This document shows, piece by piece, positions 14,407 through 26,204 of a stretch of 64,000 nucleotides of DNA. This DNA is from Rhodocyclales bacterium (GTDB taxonomy: Bacteria; Pseudomonadota; Gammaproteobacteria; Burkholderiales; Rhodocyclaceae): positions 1-64,000 of the forward strand of contig JACRPA010000002.1 in assembly GCA_016214145.1 (NCBI GenBank), read 5' to 3'. Every line of letters starts with the position of its first letter. Positions within the stretch are counted from its first letter, which is position 1. The notes under the pieces are model-generated. The model saw only the letters and a program-made list of their open reading frames with translations, had not been told where the DNA came from and made no database searches. The translations under genes and the position numbers were made by a program.

Positions 14407-14919
14407 CTACTCCACCTTGACGCTCTTGCCCTTGCCCGCGCCGGGCATGGTGAAGGCGGCGGCGGAGGCCTTGGCGATCTGGTCGAAGGCGTCCTTGGCG
14501 GTGCCGAAGGCCTTCTGCATGGCGGCGAAGGCGTCCTGGCTGTTGCCGGGCAGGGCGCTCACCGACATCATCTTCTTGAAGTTCTCCATCATTTCCTGGC
14601 TGGTGCCGGCCATCTGCTGGCCGAGCATCTTGTTGAACTCGGCCTGCGCCCCGGCCGTGAGGTCCGCCATCTGGCGCATGGCCTCCATCATACGGGCGGA
14701 GGTCTCCTGGGCGAACTGGGTGCGCAGGGCCAGCGCACCCTGGGGATCCTTCGCCTCGGTCAGCGACCGCGCGTTCTTCACGCTTTCCTCGAACAGGGCG
14801 CGCGCCGTCTCCACCTGAAGCTCCATGATGCGCTTGGAGTTCTCCAGCGACATCTGCGTCAGCTTCATGGCGGCGTCGATGTTCTTGCGGTGCATCTCGT
14901 TGAACTGGTCGTTGCTCAT
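14407..14919 (-). CDS. phaP: Phasin family protein
   Basis: At 170 aa from the ATG at 14919, which has AGGAGG 4 bases upstream; the longer open frame to 15033 lacks one and crosses a terminator. Phasins coat polyhydroxyalkanoate granules. The protein is mostly amphipathic helix (NEMHRKNIDAAMKLTQMSLENSKRIMELQVETAR), followed by a Met/Gln-rich helix and a Lys-rich tail (AGKGKSVKVE). It lies downstream of a CoA-transferase and an SDR that could be an acetoacetyl-CoA reductase, which fits a PHB-related role. A terminator separates it from them (14998-15023). Confidence 0.88.
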   Translation of the reverse strand: MSNDQFNEMHRKNIDAAMKLTQMSLENSKRIMELQVETARALFEESVKNARSLTEAKDPQGALALRTQFAQETSARMMEAMRQMADLTAGAQAEFNKMLGQQMAGTSQEMMENFKKMMSVSALPGNSQDAFAAMQKAFGTAKDAFDQIAKASAAAFTMPGAGKGKSVKVE

Positions 14920-14997
14920 CTCTCCCTCCTGGTTAAAGGTTACAACCCGCCGGAACATGATGCACCGATCGGGGCGGCTTGGAAAGCCGGCACAGGT

Positions 14998-15023
14998 GAA
15001 AAAAAAGGGGGGCGAGGCCCCCC
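14998..15023 (-). terminator. Rho-independent terminator after the CoA-transferase gene
   Basis: Minus strand: GGGGGGC, loop CTC, GCCCCCC, then eight T. It ends 23 bases past the stop codon of the CoA-transferase gene and about 80 bases before the phasin ATG. The phasin gene therefore needs a promoter of its own in that gap, or partial read-through. Confidence 0.9.
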
Positions 15024-15045
15024 TGAACTCCACACACCTGGAGAG

Positions 15046-16665
15046 TCAATCCGTGACCGGCAGGAGCGTTTCCGCCGCTTGCGCCGGCCTGACCGGCCGC
15101 GCGGCCGACAATCCCATCGGTTCCGGCCGGAACAGGCGGGCATCCATCAGCTTCGGCGCCGCCGGCATGAACGGGCGGAAATCCATGCGGGCGAGGATGT
15201 CGCGCTCGAGGTCGATGCCCGGCGCGATCTCGACGAGTTCCAGGCCCTGCGCGCCGAGGCGGAAGACGCAGCGCTCGGTGACGTAGAGCACCGGCTGGCC
15301 GCGGCGCCGGGCGTTTTCGCCGCTGAAGGTGAGGTGCTCGACCCGGTTCACGAACTTGCGGACATTCCCCTCGCGCAGGATGTGCAGGCGGCCGTCGCGC
15401 AGCACGGTTTCCTGCGGGCCGGCGCTGAAGGTGCCGACGAAGACCACCTTGCGCGCCGACTGCGAGATGTTGATGAAGCCGCCGGCGCCGGCCAGGCGCG
15501 CGCCGAACTTGCTGACGTTGAGGTTGCCCTGGCGGTCGGCCTGGGCCAGGCCAAGGACGGCGATGTCCAGTCCGCCGCCGTCGTAGAAATCGAACTGGTA
15601 GGGCTGGTCGATGATCGCCTCGGCGTTGCTGGCGGCGCCGAAGTCGAGGCCGCCGGCGGGCACCCCGCCGATCACGCCGGGCTCCGCCGTCAGCGTCAGG
15701 GAATCAAGAAGTCCTTCCTCGTTGGCGACATCGGCGACGCCTTCGGGCATGCCGATGCCGAGGTTCACCACCTGGCCGGCGCGCAGTTCCAGGGCGGCGC
15801 GGCGGGCGATCACCTTGCGCAGCGACAGCGGCATTACCGGCAGGTGTTCCGCCGGCACGCGGATCTCGCCGGCGTAGGCCGGGTTGTAGGCGCAGCCGAA
15901 GGTCTGTGCGTGATGGGCGGGATCTTCGGCCAGCACCACGGCGTCGACCAGCACGCCGGGAATCTTCACCTGGCGCGGATTGAGGCTGCCGCGCGCGGCC
16001 AGGCGCTCCACCTGGACGATCACCCGGCCGCCGGAATTGCGCGCAGCCATGGCGATCGACAGCGCCTCCAGGGTCAGCGCCTCCTTCTCCATGGTGACGT
16101 TGCCGGCGGCATCGGCGGTGGTGCCGCGCAGGATGGCGACATCGATGGGGAAGGCCTTGTAGAACAGGTAGTCGCGCCCGCCGAGCCGGATCAGTTCGAC
16201 CAGTTCCTCCCGGCTGCGGGCATTGAGACTGCCGCCGCCATGGCGCGGATCGACGAAAGTGTCGAGGCCGATCGAGGAGAGGTGCCCCGGCTTGCCGGCG
16301 GCGATGTCGCGGAAGAGATGGCTGATGACGCCCTGCGGCAGGTTGTAGGCCTCGATGCGATTGTCGACGGCGAGCGCCTGCAGCTTCGGCACCAGGCCCC
16401 AGTGGCCGCCGATGACGCGGCGCACCAGCCCCTCGTGGCCGAAATGATTGAGCCCGCGCTCGCCGCCGTCGCCCTGGCCGGCGGCGTAGACCAAAGTCAG
16501 TCCGTGCAGCACGGCGGGCTCCTGGCGGAAGCGCTCTTCGACGGCGACGGCGATGCCCTCGGCGAAGCCGATGCCGACGAAGCCGGCGGTGGCGACGGTG
16601 TCGCCGGCGCGGATCAGCCGTGCCGCCTCGGCGGCGCTGGCGAGCTTTCCTTCAGAGCGTGGCAC
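15046..16665 (-). CDS. Acyl-CoA:acetate/propionate CoA-transferase (YdiF/Pct type)
   Basis: At 539 aa, a fused alpha-beta class I CoA-transferase. The N-terminal half has [18 protein letters not shown] and [24 protein letters not shown]; the second half has [20 protein letters not shown], the catalytic Glu (about E328 in [13 protein letters not shown]) and [19 protein letters not shown]. It moves CoA between short-chain acids. Its ATG overlaps the end of the SDR gene by 14 bases, so the two are coupled. A 24-nt motif copy lies antisense near its start (16493-16517, [11 protein letters not shown] segment). A terminator follows. Confidence 0.92.
   Translation of the reverse strand: MPRSEGKLASAAEAARLIRAGDTVATAGFVGIGFAEGIAVAVEERFRQEPAVLHGLTLVYAAGQGDGGERGLNHFGHEGLVRRVIGGHWGLVPKLQALAVDNRIEAYNLPQGVISHLFRDIAAGKPGHLSSIGLDTFVDPRHGGGSLNARSREELVELIRLGGRDYLFYKAFPIDVAILRGTTADAAGNVTMEKEALTLEALSIAMAARNSGGRVIVQVERLAARGSLNPRQVKIPGVLVDAVVLAEDPAHHAQTFGCAYNPAYAGEIRVPAEHLPVMPLSLRKVIARRAALELRAGQVVNLGIGMPEGVADVANEEGLLDSLTLTAEPGVIGGVPAGGLDFGAASNAEAIIDQPYQFDFYDGGGLDIAVLGLAQADRQGNLNVSKFGARLAGAGGFINISQSARKVVFVGTFSAGPQETVLRDGRLHILREGNVRKFVNRVEHLTFSGENARRRGQPVLYVTERCVFRLGAQGLELVEIAPGIDLERDILARMDFRPFMPAAPKLMDARLFRPEPMGLSAARPVRPAQAAETLLPVTD
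16493..16517 (+). repeat. Dispersed 24-nt motif, copy 3 (antisense in CoA-transferase)
   Basis: AAAGTCAGTC, 8 bases, ACGGCG on the plus strand, exact in both blocks. Read in the gene (minus strand) it encodes AVLHGLTL with the codon ACT. Confidence 0.7.
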
Positions 16666-17473
16666 CGCCGGAGACCTCGATCACCGCGCCGTTGACATAG
16701 CTGGCCTCGTCGGAGGCGAGGAAGGCCGCCACGGCGGCGATCTCCTCGGGCCGGCCCATGCGCCCGGCCGGGATGCGGCCGACGATCTCGTCGAGCACCT
16801 TGTGCGGCATCGCGGCGAGGATCGGCGTCTCGATGAAGCCGGGGCAGAGGGCGTTGGCGCGGATGCCCTTGCGGCCCAGTTCGCGCGCCCAGGTTTTCGT
16901 CATGCCGATGACGCCGGCCTTGGCGGCGGCGTAGTTGGTCTGGCCGAAGTTGCCGTACAGGCCGACGATGGAGGAGATGCTGACGATCGAGCCGGAACCC
17001 TGCTCCAGCATGCCCTCGACGACGGCGCGCGTGCAGCGGTACACGCCGGAGAGGTTGACGGCGATGACCTGCTCCCACTGTTCGTCGCGCATGTTCTTCA
17101 GTTGCGCGTCCTGCACGATGCCGGCGTTGTTGACCAGCACGTCGATGCGGCCGAAGTAGCGGCGCACGACATCGGCCAGGGCGCGCACGCTCGCGCCGTC
17201 GGCGACATCGGCGGAGAAGCCGGCGGCGATGCCGCCTTCCTGGCGCAGGGCATCGGCGGCGGCCTGGGCGGCGTGGCGGTCGAGGTCGCACAGCGCCACC
17301 TGGGCGCCTTCCCGCGCGCAGCGGCGGGCGATGGCTTCGCCGATGCCGCGGGCGGCGCCGGTGACGAGCACGGTCTTGCCTTTGAGCCGGCGCGAGGCGG
17401 AGGGGGCAGGCTGACGGCCTTGGGCGGGCGGGTTGAGGGTGGCGGCGTCTGGCACTTCGGTTTCTCCTTGCAT
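16652..17473 (-). CDS. Short-chain dehydrogenase/reductase (FabG/PhaB-like)
   Basis: At 273 aa. The NADP-binding motif TGAARGIG is at residues 38-45, NNAG near 116, and the catalytic YAAAK at Y181-K185. The C-terminal [14 protein letters not shown] is typical of FabG or acetoacetyl-CoA reductase. The first 29 residues are a Pro/Ala-rich extension that most homologues lack; a later start near residue 30 is not excluded but lacks an ATG. It lies between the binding protein gene and the CoA-transferase and probably acts on a 3-oxoacyl-CoA. Confidence 0.88.
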   Translation of the reverse strand: MQGETEVPDAATLNPPAQGRQPAPSASRRLKGKTVLVTGAARGIGEAIARRCAREGAQVALCDLDRHAAQAAADALRQEGGIAAGFSADVADGASVRALADVVRRYFGRIDVLVNNAGIVQDAQLKNMRDEQWEQVIAVNLSGVYRCTRAVVEGMLEQGSGSIVSISSIVGLYGNFGQTNYAAAKAGVIGMTKTWARELGRKGIRANALCPGFIETPILAAMPHKVLDEIVGRIPAGRMGRPEEIAAVAAFLASDEASYVNGAVIEVSGGATL

Positions 17474-17480
17474 GAAAAAA

Positions 17481-18614
17481 TCAGCGCAGCAGCTTGCCCT
17501 CGCGGCCGATCACAGTGACCTCGACGTATTTCGAGCCGATGCGGTTGTCGCGCGAGAAATTGACCTGGAAGCCGCCGACGTCGTGGCGGCCGAGCGATTC
17601 GAGGGCGCGCAGCACTTTCTCCGGCGTCGGCTTGGGGCCGGCGCGGCGCAGGCCCTCCACCAGCACCCTGGCGCCGATGAACTCCTCGAAGCTGGTATAG
17701 GAAATCGCCGCGTCCTTAGGTGCGTACTTCGCGAACAGCTCGCGGTATTCGCGGATCACCGGCAGCGTCGGCGAGTAGGGGAAGGGCACCACCTGCGAGA
17801 TGCCGAGGCCGTGCATGTTCTCCACGCCGGCCAGCCGCACCAGCTCGGCCGGGTCCACCACCGAGATGTTGAAGAGCTGGGCATTGCCGCCGGCGGCGCG
17901 GAAGGCCTTGACGAAGGCCGCCGTGGTGGGGTTGATGGAGATCATGATGATGGCGCTCACCGCCGACTTCTTGAAGGCGCCGACCGCCTGCGCCACCGAG
18001 TCGTCCAGCTTGTTGCGCTCGTAGGGGGCGCTGGCCGCCAGCTTGAGGCCGCGCCGCTGCAGCGCGGCCTCGACGCCGGCGAGGCCGGCCTTGCCGAAGC
18101 CGTCGTTCTGAAAATAGACGCCGATGTCCCTGATGCCGAGGATGACGAGCTGGCCGATCATGTGCTCGGCCTCGTCGGCATAGCCGGCGCGGATGTGGAA
18201 GAGGCTCGGGTTGAAGGGCGTGCGCAGCGGCTCGCCGCCGGTGTAGGGCGCCACCAGCGCGATGTTGGCCTCCTGCAGGATGTTGCGCTTGAGCAGCTCG
18301 GTCAGGTTGGCGGTGCCGGCGAAGCCGATCAGGGCGACCGCCTTGTCGCGCTCGATGGCTTCCTGCGTCAGGCGGATGGTCTCGTCGATCTTGTAGGCGT
18401 CGTCCTTGACGACATGGCGGATCTTCGCGCCGTGGATGCCGCCCGTGGCGTTGACGTGCTCGAAATAGATTTTCGCGCCGAGCACCATCTGCGCCCCGGT
18501 GGCGGCCAGCACGCCGGAGAGCGGCGCCACCTGGCCGACGACGAGTTCGGCGGCGGCGACGTGGGCGGCGAGGAGGAGGGACAGGGCGGCGGTCAGCAGG
18601 CGGCGCATGGGCAT
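17481..18614 (-). CDS. Periplasmic substrate-binding protein, Liv/AmiC type (type I fold)
   Basis: Start 18614 gives a signal peptide (MPMRRLLTAALSLLLAAHVAAA) with GGGAGA upstream; the longer open frame to 19091 is out of register with the membrane protein gene and is rejected. The protein has 377 aa. The mature protein has VGQVAPLSGVLAATGAQMVLGAKIYFEHVNATGGIHG, typical of branched-chain amino acid or aromatic acid binding proteins, and YTSFEEFIGARVLVEGLRRAG. No permease or ATPase genes follow; the next gene is an SDR only 8 bases away. It may serve a distant transporter or act as a sensor. Confidence 0.9.
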   Translation of the reverse strand: MPMRRLLTAALSLLLAAHVAAAELVVGQVAPLSGVLAATGAQMVLGAKIYFEHVNATGGIHGAKIRHVVKDDAYKIDETIRLTQEAIERDKAVALIGFAGTANLTELLKRNILQEANIALVAPYTGGEPLRTPFNPSLFHIRAGYADEAEHMIGQLVILGIRDIGVYFQNDGFGKAGLAGVEAALQRRGLKLAASAPYERNKLDDSVAQAVGAFKKSAVSAIIMISINPTTAAFVKAFRAAGGNAQLFNISVVDPAELVRLAGVENMHGLGISQVVPFPYSPTLPVIREYRELFAKYAPKDAAISYTSFEEFIGARVLVEGLRRAGPKPTPEKVLRALESLGRHDVGGFQVNFSRDNRIGSKYVEVTVIGREGKLLR

Positions 18615-18616
18615 GG

Positions 18617-19135
18617 CTATCTCCCGGTGGGTGAAGCGGAAAGGTCCTGGTTCCTCAGGCAGTCGCCCAGGCGTCCGAGGCGCGCGACGGCGGCCAGCGC
18701 CAGCACCAGGCAGCTGGCGCTGGCCAGGCCGCGCACCAGCCAGTGCAGCGGCGTGGGATGCGCGAGAGTGACGGTGCAGCTGGACGCCAGGATGCCGATC
18801 AACAAGGCCAGCGCTGCGGCGCAGCGGACGAACTCGCTCCCGGCCTGCCTGGGCCGCGCGTGCAGGGAAAGCAGGCCGCCGTACAGGCAGCCGAGGGTGG
18901 CCAGCAGGAGGGTCAGCGCAATGGCGCAGAGGTGCCAGAGGATTTGTCCCAGACCGTAAGCGCCGCGCCCCAGCAGGATGCCGCCCAGGCAGTCGAGATA
19001 GACCAGCGCGACCAGCAGCGGCCAGCGGCGCGCCATCGCCAGGCCGGCGACATTCAGCAGATGCTCGGCCCGCTGCGAAAACCGCGTACACCGCAGTGGC
19101 CGCGCCGGATCGTTCAGGGATTCCTCGAAAGCCAC
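18617..19135 (-). CDS. Hypothetical membrane protein, 172 aa, first gene of the sigma54 operon
   Basis: It is the first gene after the predicted sigma54 promoter. Four hydrophobic segments can be placed at about 37-57 (WPLLVALVYLDCLGGILLG), 63-88, 105-122 (AAALALLIGILASSCTVTL) and 130-148. The N-terminal 35 residues are polar. The stop codon overlaps the ribosome site of the next gene. I do not recognise the family. Because it is cotranscribed with a binding protein lacking a permease, a small accessory membrane role is conceivable but not shown. Confidence 0.7.
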   Translation of the reverse strand: MAFEESLNDPARPLRCTRFSQRAEHLLNVAGLAMARRWPLLVALVYLDCLGGILLGRGAYGLGQILWHLCAIALTLLLATLGCLYGGLLSLHARPRQAGSEFVRCAAALALLIGILASSCTVTLAHPTPLHWLVRGLASASCLVLALAAVARLGRLGDCLRNQDLSASPTGR

Positions 19136-19191
19136 GCTTGGCTGGTCCTCGGCTTGCGCCGTCGTTCAGCGACGGCCTCCGGCAGCCTTAT

Positions 19192-19207
19192 TGCAATGCC
19201 CATGCCA
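19192..19207 (-). promoter_or_regulatory. Sigma54 (-24/-12) promoter
   Basis: Minus strand: TGGCATG, 4 bases, TTGCA, a full match to the consensus TGGCAYR-N4-TTGCW with correct GG-N10-GC spacing. Transcription would start near 19182, giving a leader of about 47 bases before the ATG at 19135. It would drive the membrane protein, binding protein, SDR and CoA-transferase genes up to the terminator at 14998-15023. Confidence 0.85.
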
Positions 19208-19280
19208 ATCGCGCAATCCATTGAAAAGAAGATGGATTTTATTTTCGGCGGGCAGCCGGGGCGGAATGGCGGGGGAAAAA

Positions 19281-19296
19281 GTCTCCCGATGGAGAC
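19281..19296. promoter_or_regulatory. Upstream activator dyad, site 1
   Basis: GTCTCC-CGAT-GGAGAC is a perfect 6+6 inverted repeat, about 107 bases upstream of the predicted sigma54 start. A related site lies 66 bases further upstream. Likely bound by the adjacent sigma54 activator. Confidence 0.65.
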
Positions 19297-19346
19297 GTAA
19301 AGCCGGGCAGTTCTTGCAGGCTTATGAATTAAAGAGTGAAATTGCC

Positions 19347-19362
19347 GTCTTCAAGCGGAGAT
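19347..19362. promoter_or_regulatory. Upstream activator dyad, site 2
   Basis: GTCTTC-AAGC-GGAGAT has the same form GTCTYC-N4-GGAGAY as site 1. Centre-to-centre distance is 66 bases, about six helical turns, so two activator dimers would lie on the same DNA face. It lies 8 bases past the stop codon of the activator gene. Confidence 0.55.
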
Positions 19363-19369
19363 GGCCGTC

Positions 19370-20785
<1,416 letters not shown>

Positions 20786-20871
20786 GTGCGTTCTATGCAA
20801 GTCCTGTGCCGAGACTTTGAATTCTATATTGCCGGCAGTAAAGCCGGCTTATTGGCGATGCTCGGCAACCG

Positions 20872-20936
20872 TGTGGGAGCGGCGTCCTCGCCGCGAAATT
20901 GGCGGCTGTAATCGCGGCGAGGACGCCGCTCCCACA
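20872..20936. repeat. Intergenic palindrome family B, copy 3
   Basis: TGTGGGAGCGGCGTCCTCGC begins the left arm and GCGGCGAGGACGCCGCTCCC lies in the right. It is nearly identical to the copy at 12177-12241 except for compensatory G/C changes in the outer arm (GTGGGAGC/GCTCCCAC in place of GTAGGAGC/GCTCCTAC), which preserves pairing. Confidence 0.85.
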
Positions 20937-20989
20937 GCGCTGCTCCAAGTCCGTGCATGACCTGGCTGAAATTGCCTATCAGGCGCCGG

Positions 20990-21017
20990 CTTGAAAACCC
21001 TGCGGCCAGCCCCATCT
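20990..21017 (+). promoter_or_regulatory. Sigma32 heat-shock promoter of clpB
   Basis: CTTGAAA (20990-20996), 13 bases, CCCCATCT (21010-21017) is an exact match to the sigma32 consensus. The clpB ATG follows 33 bases later with GGAAGA as ribosome site. Confidence 0.9.
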
Positions 21018-21049
21018 AGCCGGAAGACAAAGCTTTCCGGAAGAAAATC

Positions 21050-23632
<2,583 letters not shown>

Positions 23633-23635
23633 CTT

Positions 23636-24037
23636 TCAGACCGGGTGGAACCTGAGCGCGGGTTCCGCCAGCGACAGGGATTCGTAGTCGCGGTCGTCGT
23701 GCAGCAGCGCGACGCCGTTCTCGATGGCGATGCGGGCCACCAGGCAGTCATGCGGGCTGCGGGGCGTAATGCCCTGCTGTCGGCAGCGCACGAAAAGCTC
23801 GGCCGCCGCTGCGTAGGTTTCGATGGCATGCCGTGGCAGCAGGAAGGGCAGGGTGCGGAAAGTGGCGCGCAGCTTGTCCAGCCGCTCCATGGATGCCGCA
23901 CCCTGGAGAATTTCCTGATAAATGACCGGCGCGAGCGCAGCCTCGTTGGCTGTGACCAGTTCGCTCAGGGCGCGCGTCTGCGCCGTATCGAGCCCGCGCA
24001 GCAGGTCGATCCAGACCGAGCTATCGACCAGAACCAC
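23636..24037 (-). CDS. vapC: Toxin, PIN-domain ribonuclease (VapC)
   Basis: At 133 aa. PIN acidic residues: D5 in MVLVDSSVWIDLLRG, E42 region in VIYQEILQG, D95 region in SPHDCLVARIAIE, and DDRDYE. The gene overlaps the antitoxin by 17 bases. It is a different subgroup from the two PIN toxins at 4.7-5.9 kb, as is its antitoxin. Convergent with clpB, only 3 bases between the stops. Confidence 0.92.
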   Translation of the reverse strand: MVLVDSSVWIDLLRGLDTAQTRALSELVTANEAALAPVIYQEILQGAASMERLDKLRATFRTLPFLLPRHAIETYAAAAELFVRCRQQGITPRSPHDCLVARIAIENGVALLHDDRDYESLSLAEPALRFHPV

Positions 24038-24239
24038 GGTTCATGCCGGTGCGCACCGCGCGGACATCGTAGTCGGGTGCGATCAAATCCTGGCCGACCA
24101 GGTCCAGCACGTTCTTGCGCCGCCTCCGGCTGACGAGTTCCCGCAGGGCCAGATCGACCGCCTCGCGCTTGCTGCGCGCCTTGGTGAGTCTCAGGGCCTC
24201 CGCCATCAGGCGGTCGTCGAGCACGATGTTGGTTCGCAT
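24021..24239 (-). CDS. vapB: Antitoxin, VapB family (ribbon-helix-helix-like)
   Basis: At 72 aa from the ATG at 24239 with GGAGG upstream; the longer open frame to 24356 has no ribosome site and crosses the operator. The sequence MRTNIVLDDRLMAEALRLTKARSKREAVDLALRELV is typical of VapB antitoxins of the DUF2191 type. The remainder (RRRRKNVLDLVGQDLIAPDYDVRAVRTGMN) would bind the toxin. Confidence 0.88.
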   Translation of the reverse strand: MRTNIVLDDRLMAEALRLTKARSKREAVDLALRELVSRRRRKNVLDLVGQDLIAPDYDVRAVRTGMNRGSGR

Positions 24240-24259
24240 ATACACCTCCAAAGGTGTAT
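24240..24259. promoter_or_regulatory. Operator of the third VapBC pair
   Basis: ATACACCT-CCAA-AGGTGTAT is a perfect inverted repeat with 8-base arms that starts immediately before the vapB start codon and includes its ribosome site. Binding of the VapBC complex there would block both transcription and translation start. Confidence 0.65.
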
Positions 24260-24328
24260 GCTGCCGCAATTCCCGGTGAATTGCAAGAAACGCTGAAGGC
24301 GCCGGTTCGATGCCTCGACAATGGCTTG

Positions 24329-26200
24329 ATGATGAAGAAAACCAAAGCAGCTCCATTTCTCGATGAGCTGATCGAAGAGGTCGCCGGCCTGCGCGCCGCG
24401 CTGGTCGATCTCGCCGACGAGGCGGTCGGCGAAGCGGAGGCGATCCATCCGCACTTTCGCGACAGCGCGCGCAACCTGGCCCATTACATGGCGCTGCGGC
24501 GGCGCGACCTGCGCCCGCTGCAGGCGCGCCTGGCCGAACTCGGCCTGTCTTCCCTGGGACGTTCCGAGCCGCACGTGCTGGCCAGCGTCGATGCCGTGCT
24601 GGGGGTGCTCCACCAGCTCGCCGGCCGCCCCGCGCCGAAGCACGCCGACGGATCGGCGCCGTTCGGCTTCGAGGCCGGCACGCAACTGCTGGCAGGGCAC
24701 ACCGAGGCGCTGCTCGGCGCCGCCCCGGTCGGGCGCAGCGTGCGCATCATGGTGACCATGCCGGGCGAGGCCGCCTTCGACTACGCCCTGGTGCACGACC
24801 TGCTGGCCGGCGGCATGAACTGCATGCGCATCAATTGCGCCCACGACGAGCCGGGCGCCTGGCTGCGCATGATCGAGCACCTGCGCCGCGCCGAGCAGGC
24901 GCTGAAGCGGCGCTGCAAGGTGCTGATGGACCTGGCCGGGCCGAAGCTGCGCACCGGGCCGGTCGCGCCGGGTCCGCAAGTGAAGAAGGTGCGCCCGCAG
25001 CGCGACGCCTTCGGCCGCGTCACCGCGCCGGCGCGCATCTGGCTGCATGCGGCGGACGAGGCGGTCGAACCGCCGACCGAGGCGGACGCCAGCCTGCCGG
25101 TCGGGGCCGACTGGCTGCTGCACCTCGCCGAGGGCGACCGCGTCGCCTTCGAGGACGCCGGCGGCCGTTCGCGCCAACTGGAAATCGTCGAGATCGGCTC
25201 CGGCCATGCCTGGGGACTGCTGGCGAACACCGCCTATCTGGCGCCCGGCATTGCGCTGCGCCGCGAGGGCGGCCACGGCAAGCACCGCGAGACGCGCGTC
25301 GGCGAGCTGCCGGCGCAGGAGGGCGCGCTGATGCTGCACCAGGGCGACCTGCTGCTGCTGACGCCGGACGACGAGGCGGGCGAAGCGGCGACGCTGGATC
25401 GCGCCGGCCGCGTGCTGACGCCGGCGCACATCGGCTGCACGCTGCCGCAGGTGTTCGCCGACGTGCGGCCGGGCGACGCCGTCTGGCTCGACGACGGGCG
25501 CATCGGCGGCGCGGTGGAGAAGAACAACCGCGCCGGCCTGCACGTGCGCATCGCGCGGGCGCGGCCGCGCGGCGAGCGGCTGCGCGCCGACAAGGGCATC
25601 AACCTGCCGGACAGCCCGCTGCAGCTGCCGGCGCTCACCCAGCAGGACCGCGACGACCTGCGCTTCATCGTCGAGCATGCCGACATGGTGGCGATGTCCT
25701 TCGCCAACAGCGTCGCCGACGTCGAGGCGCTCGCCGCGGAGATCGCCCGCCTCGGCCGCGGCACGCCGGCCATCGTGCTGAAGATCGAGACGCGGCGCGG
25801 CTTCGAGCACCTGCCCGGCATGCTGCTGGCGGCGATGCGGGGGGCGGCCTGCGGCGTCATGATCGCGCGCGGCGACCTCGCCGTGGAATGCGGCTACGAG
25901 CGGATGGCCGAGGTGCAGGAGGAGATGCTGTGGGTCTGCGAGGCGGCGCACGTGCCGGTGATCTGGGCCACCCAGGTGCTGGAGACGCTGGCCAGGGAGG
26001 GCATCCCCTCGCGCGCCGAGATCACCGACGCGGCGATGGGCCACCGCGCCGAGTGCGTCATGCTCAACAAGGGGCCGCACATCCTGCGCGCGGTGCAGAC
26101 CCTCGACGGCATCCTGCACCGCATGCGCCGCCACCAGGACAAGAAGCGGCCGATGCTGCGCGAGCTGCACCTGGCGCGCGCCTTCGCCGCGTCGGAGTGA
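24329..26200 (+). CDS. Pyruvate kinase-like protein with long N-terminal extension
   Basis: About 623 aa. The start is uncertain: ATG at 24329 or 24332, no clear ribosome site. The first 120 residues are a helical domain without match to classical pyruvate kinase. From about 137 on, blocks of the kinase barrel appear: RIMVTMPGEAAFDYALVHDLLAGGMNCMRINCAHD, VLMDLAGPKLRTG, then an enlarged B-domain-like insert, LPALTQQDRDDLRFIVEHADMVAMSFANS, IVLKIETRRGFEHLPGML, GVMIARGDLAVECGYERM and IWATQVLETLAREGIPSRAEITDAA. The C-terminal allosteric domain is missing. Key Lys and metal-binding Glu (KIET) are kept, so activity on phosphoenolpyruvate or a related phosphoenol acid is possible. Confidence 0.85.
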   Translation: MMKKTKAAPFLDELIEEVAGLRAALVDLADEAVGEAEAIHPHFRDSARNLAHYMALRRRDLRPLQARLAELGLSSLGRSEPHVLASVDAVLGVLHQLAGRPAPKHADGSAPFGFEAGTQLLAGHTEALLGAAPVGRSVRIMVTMPGEAAFDYALVHDLLAGGMNCMRINCAHDEPGAWLRMIEHLRRAEQALKRRCKVLMDLAGPKLRTGPVAPGPQVKKVRPQRDAFGRVTAPARIWLHAADEAVEPPTEADASLPVGADWLLHLAEGDRVAFEDAGGRSRQLEIVEIGSGHAWGLLANTAYLAPGIALRREGGHGKHRETRVGELPAQEGALMLHQGDLLLLTPDDEAGEAATLDRAGRVLTPAHIGCTLPQVFADVRPGDAVWLDDGRIGGAVEKNNRAGLHVRIARARPRGERLRADKGINLPDSPLQLPALTQQDRDDLRFIVEHADMVAMSFANSVADVEALAAEIARLGRGTPAIVLKIETRRGFEHLPGMLLAAMRGAACGVMIARGDLAVECGYERMAEVQEEMLWVCEAAHVPVIWATQVLETLAREGIPSRAEITDAAMGHRAECVMLNKGPHILRAVQTLDGILHRMRRHQDKKRPMLRELHLARAFAASE

Positions 26201-26204
26201 GCGC

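Noticed and set aside
14890-16695. 601-aa plus-strand frame opposite the CoA-transferase
   Set aside because: Antisense shadow; the minus-strand gene has a full class I CoA-transferase signature.
23922-24296. Plus-strand frame opposite the third VapBC pair
   Set aside because: Antisense shadow of two small overlapping genes with clear toxin and antitoxin features.
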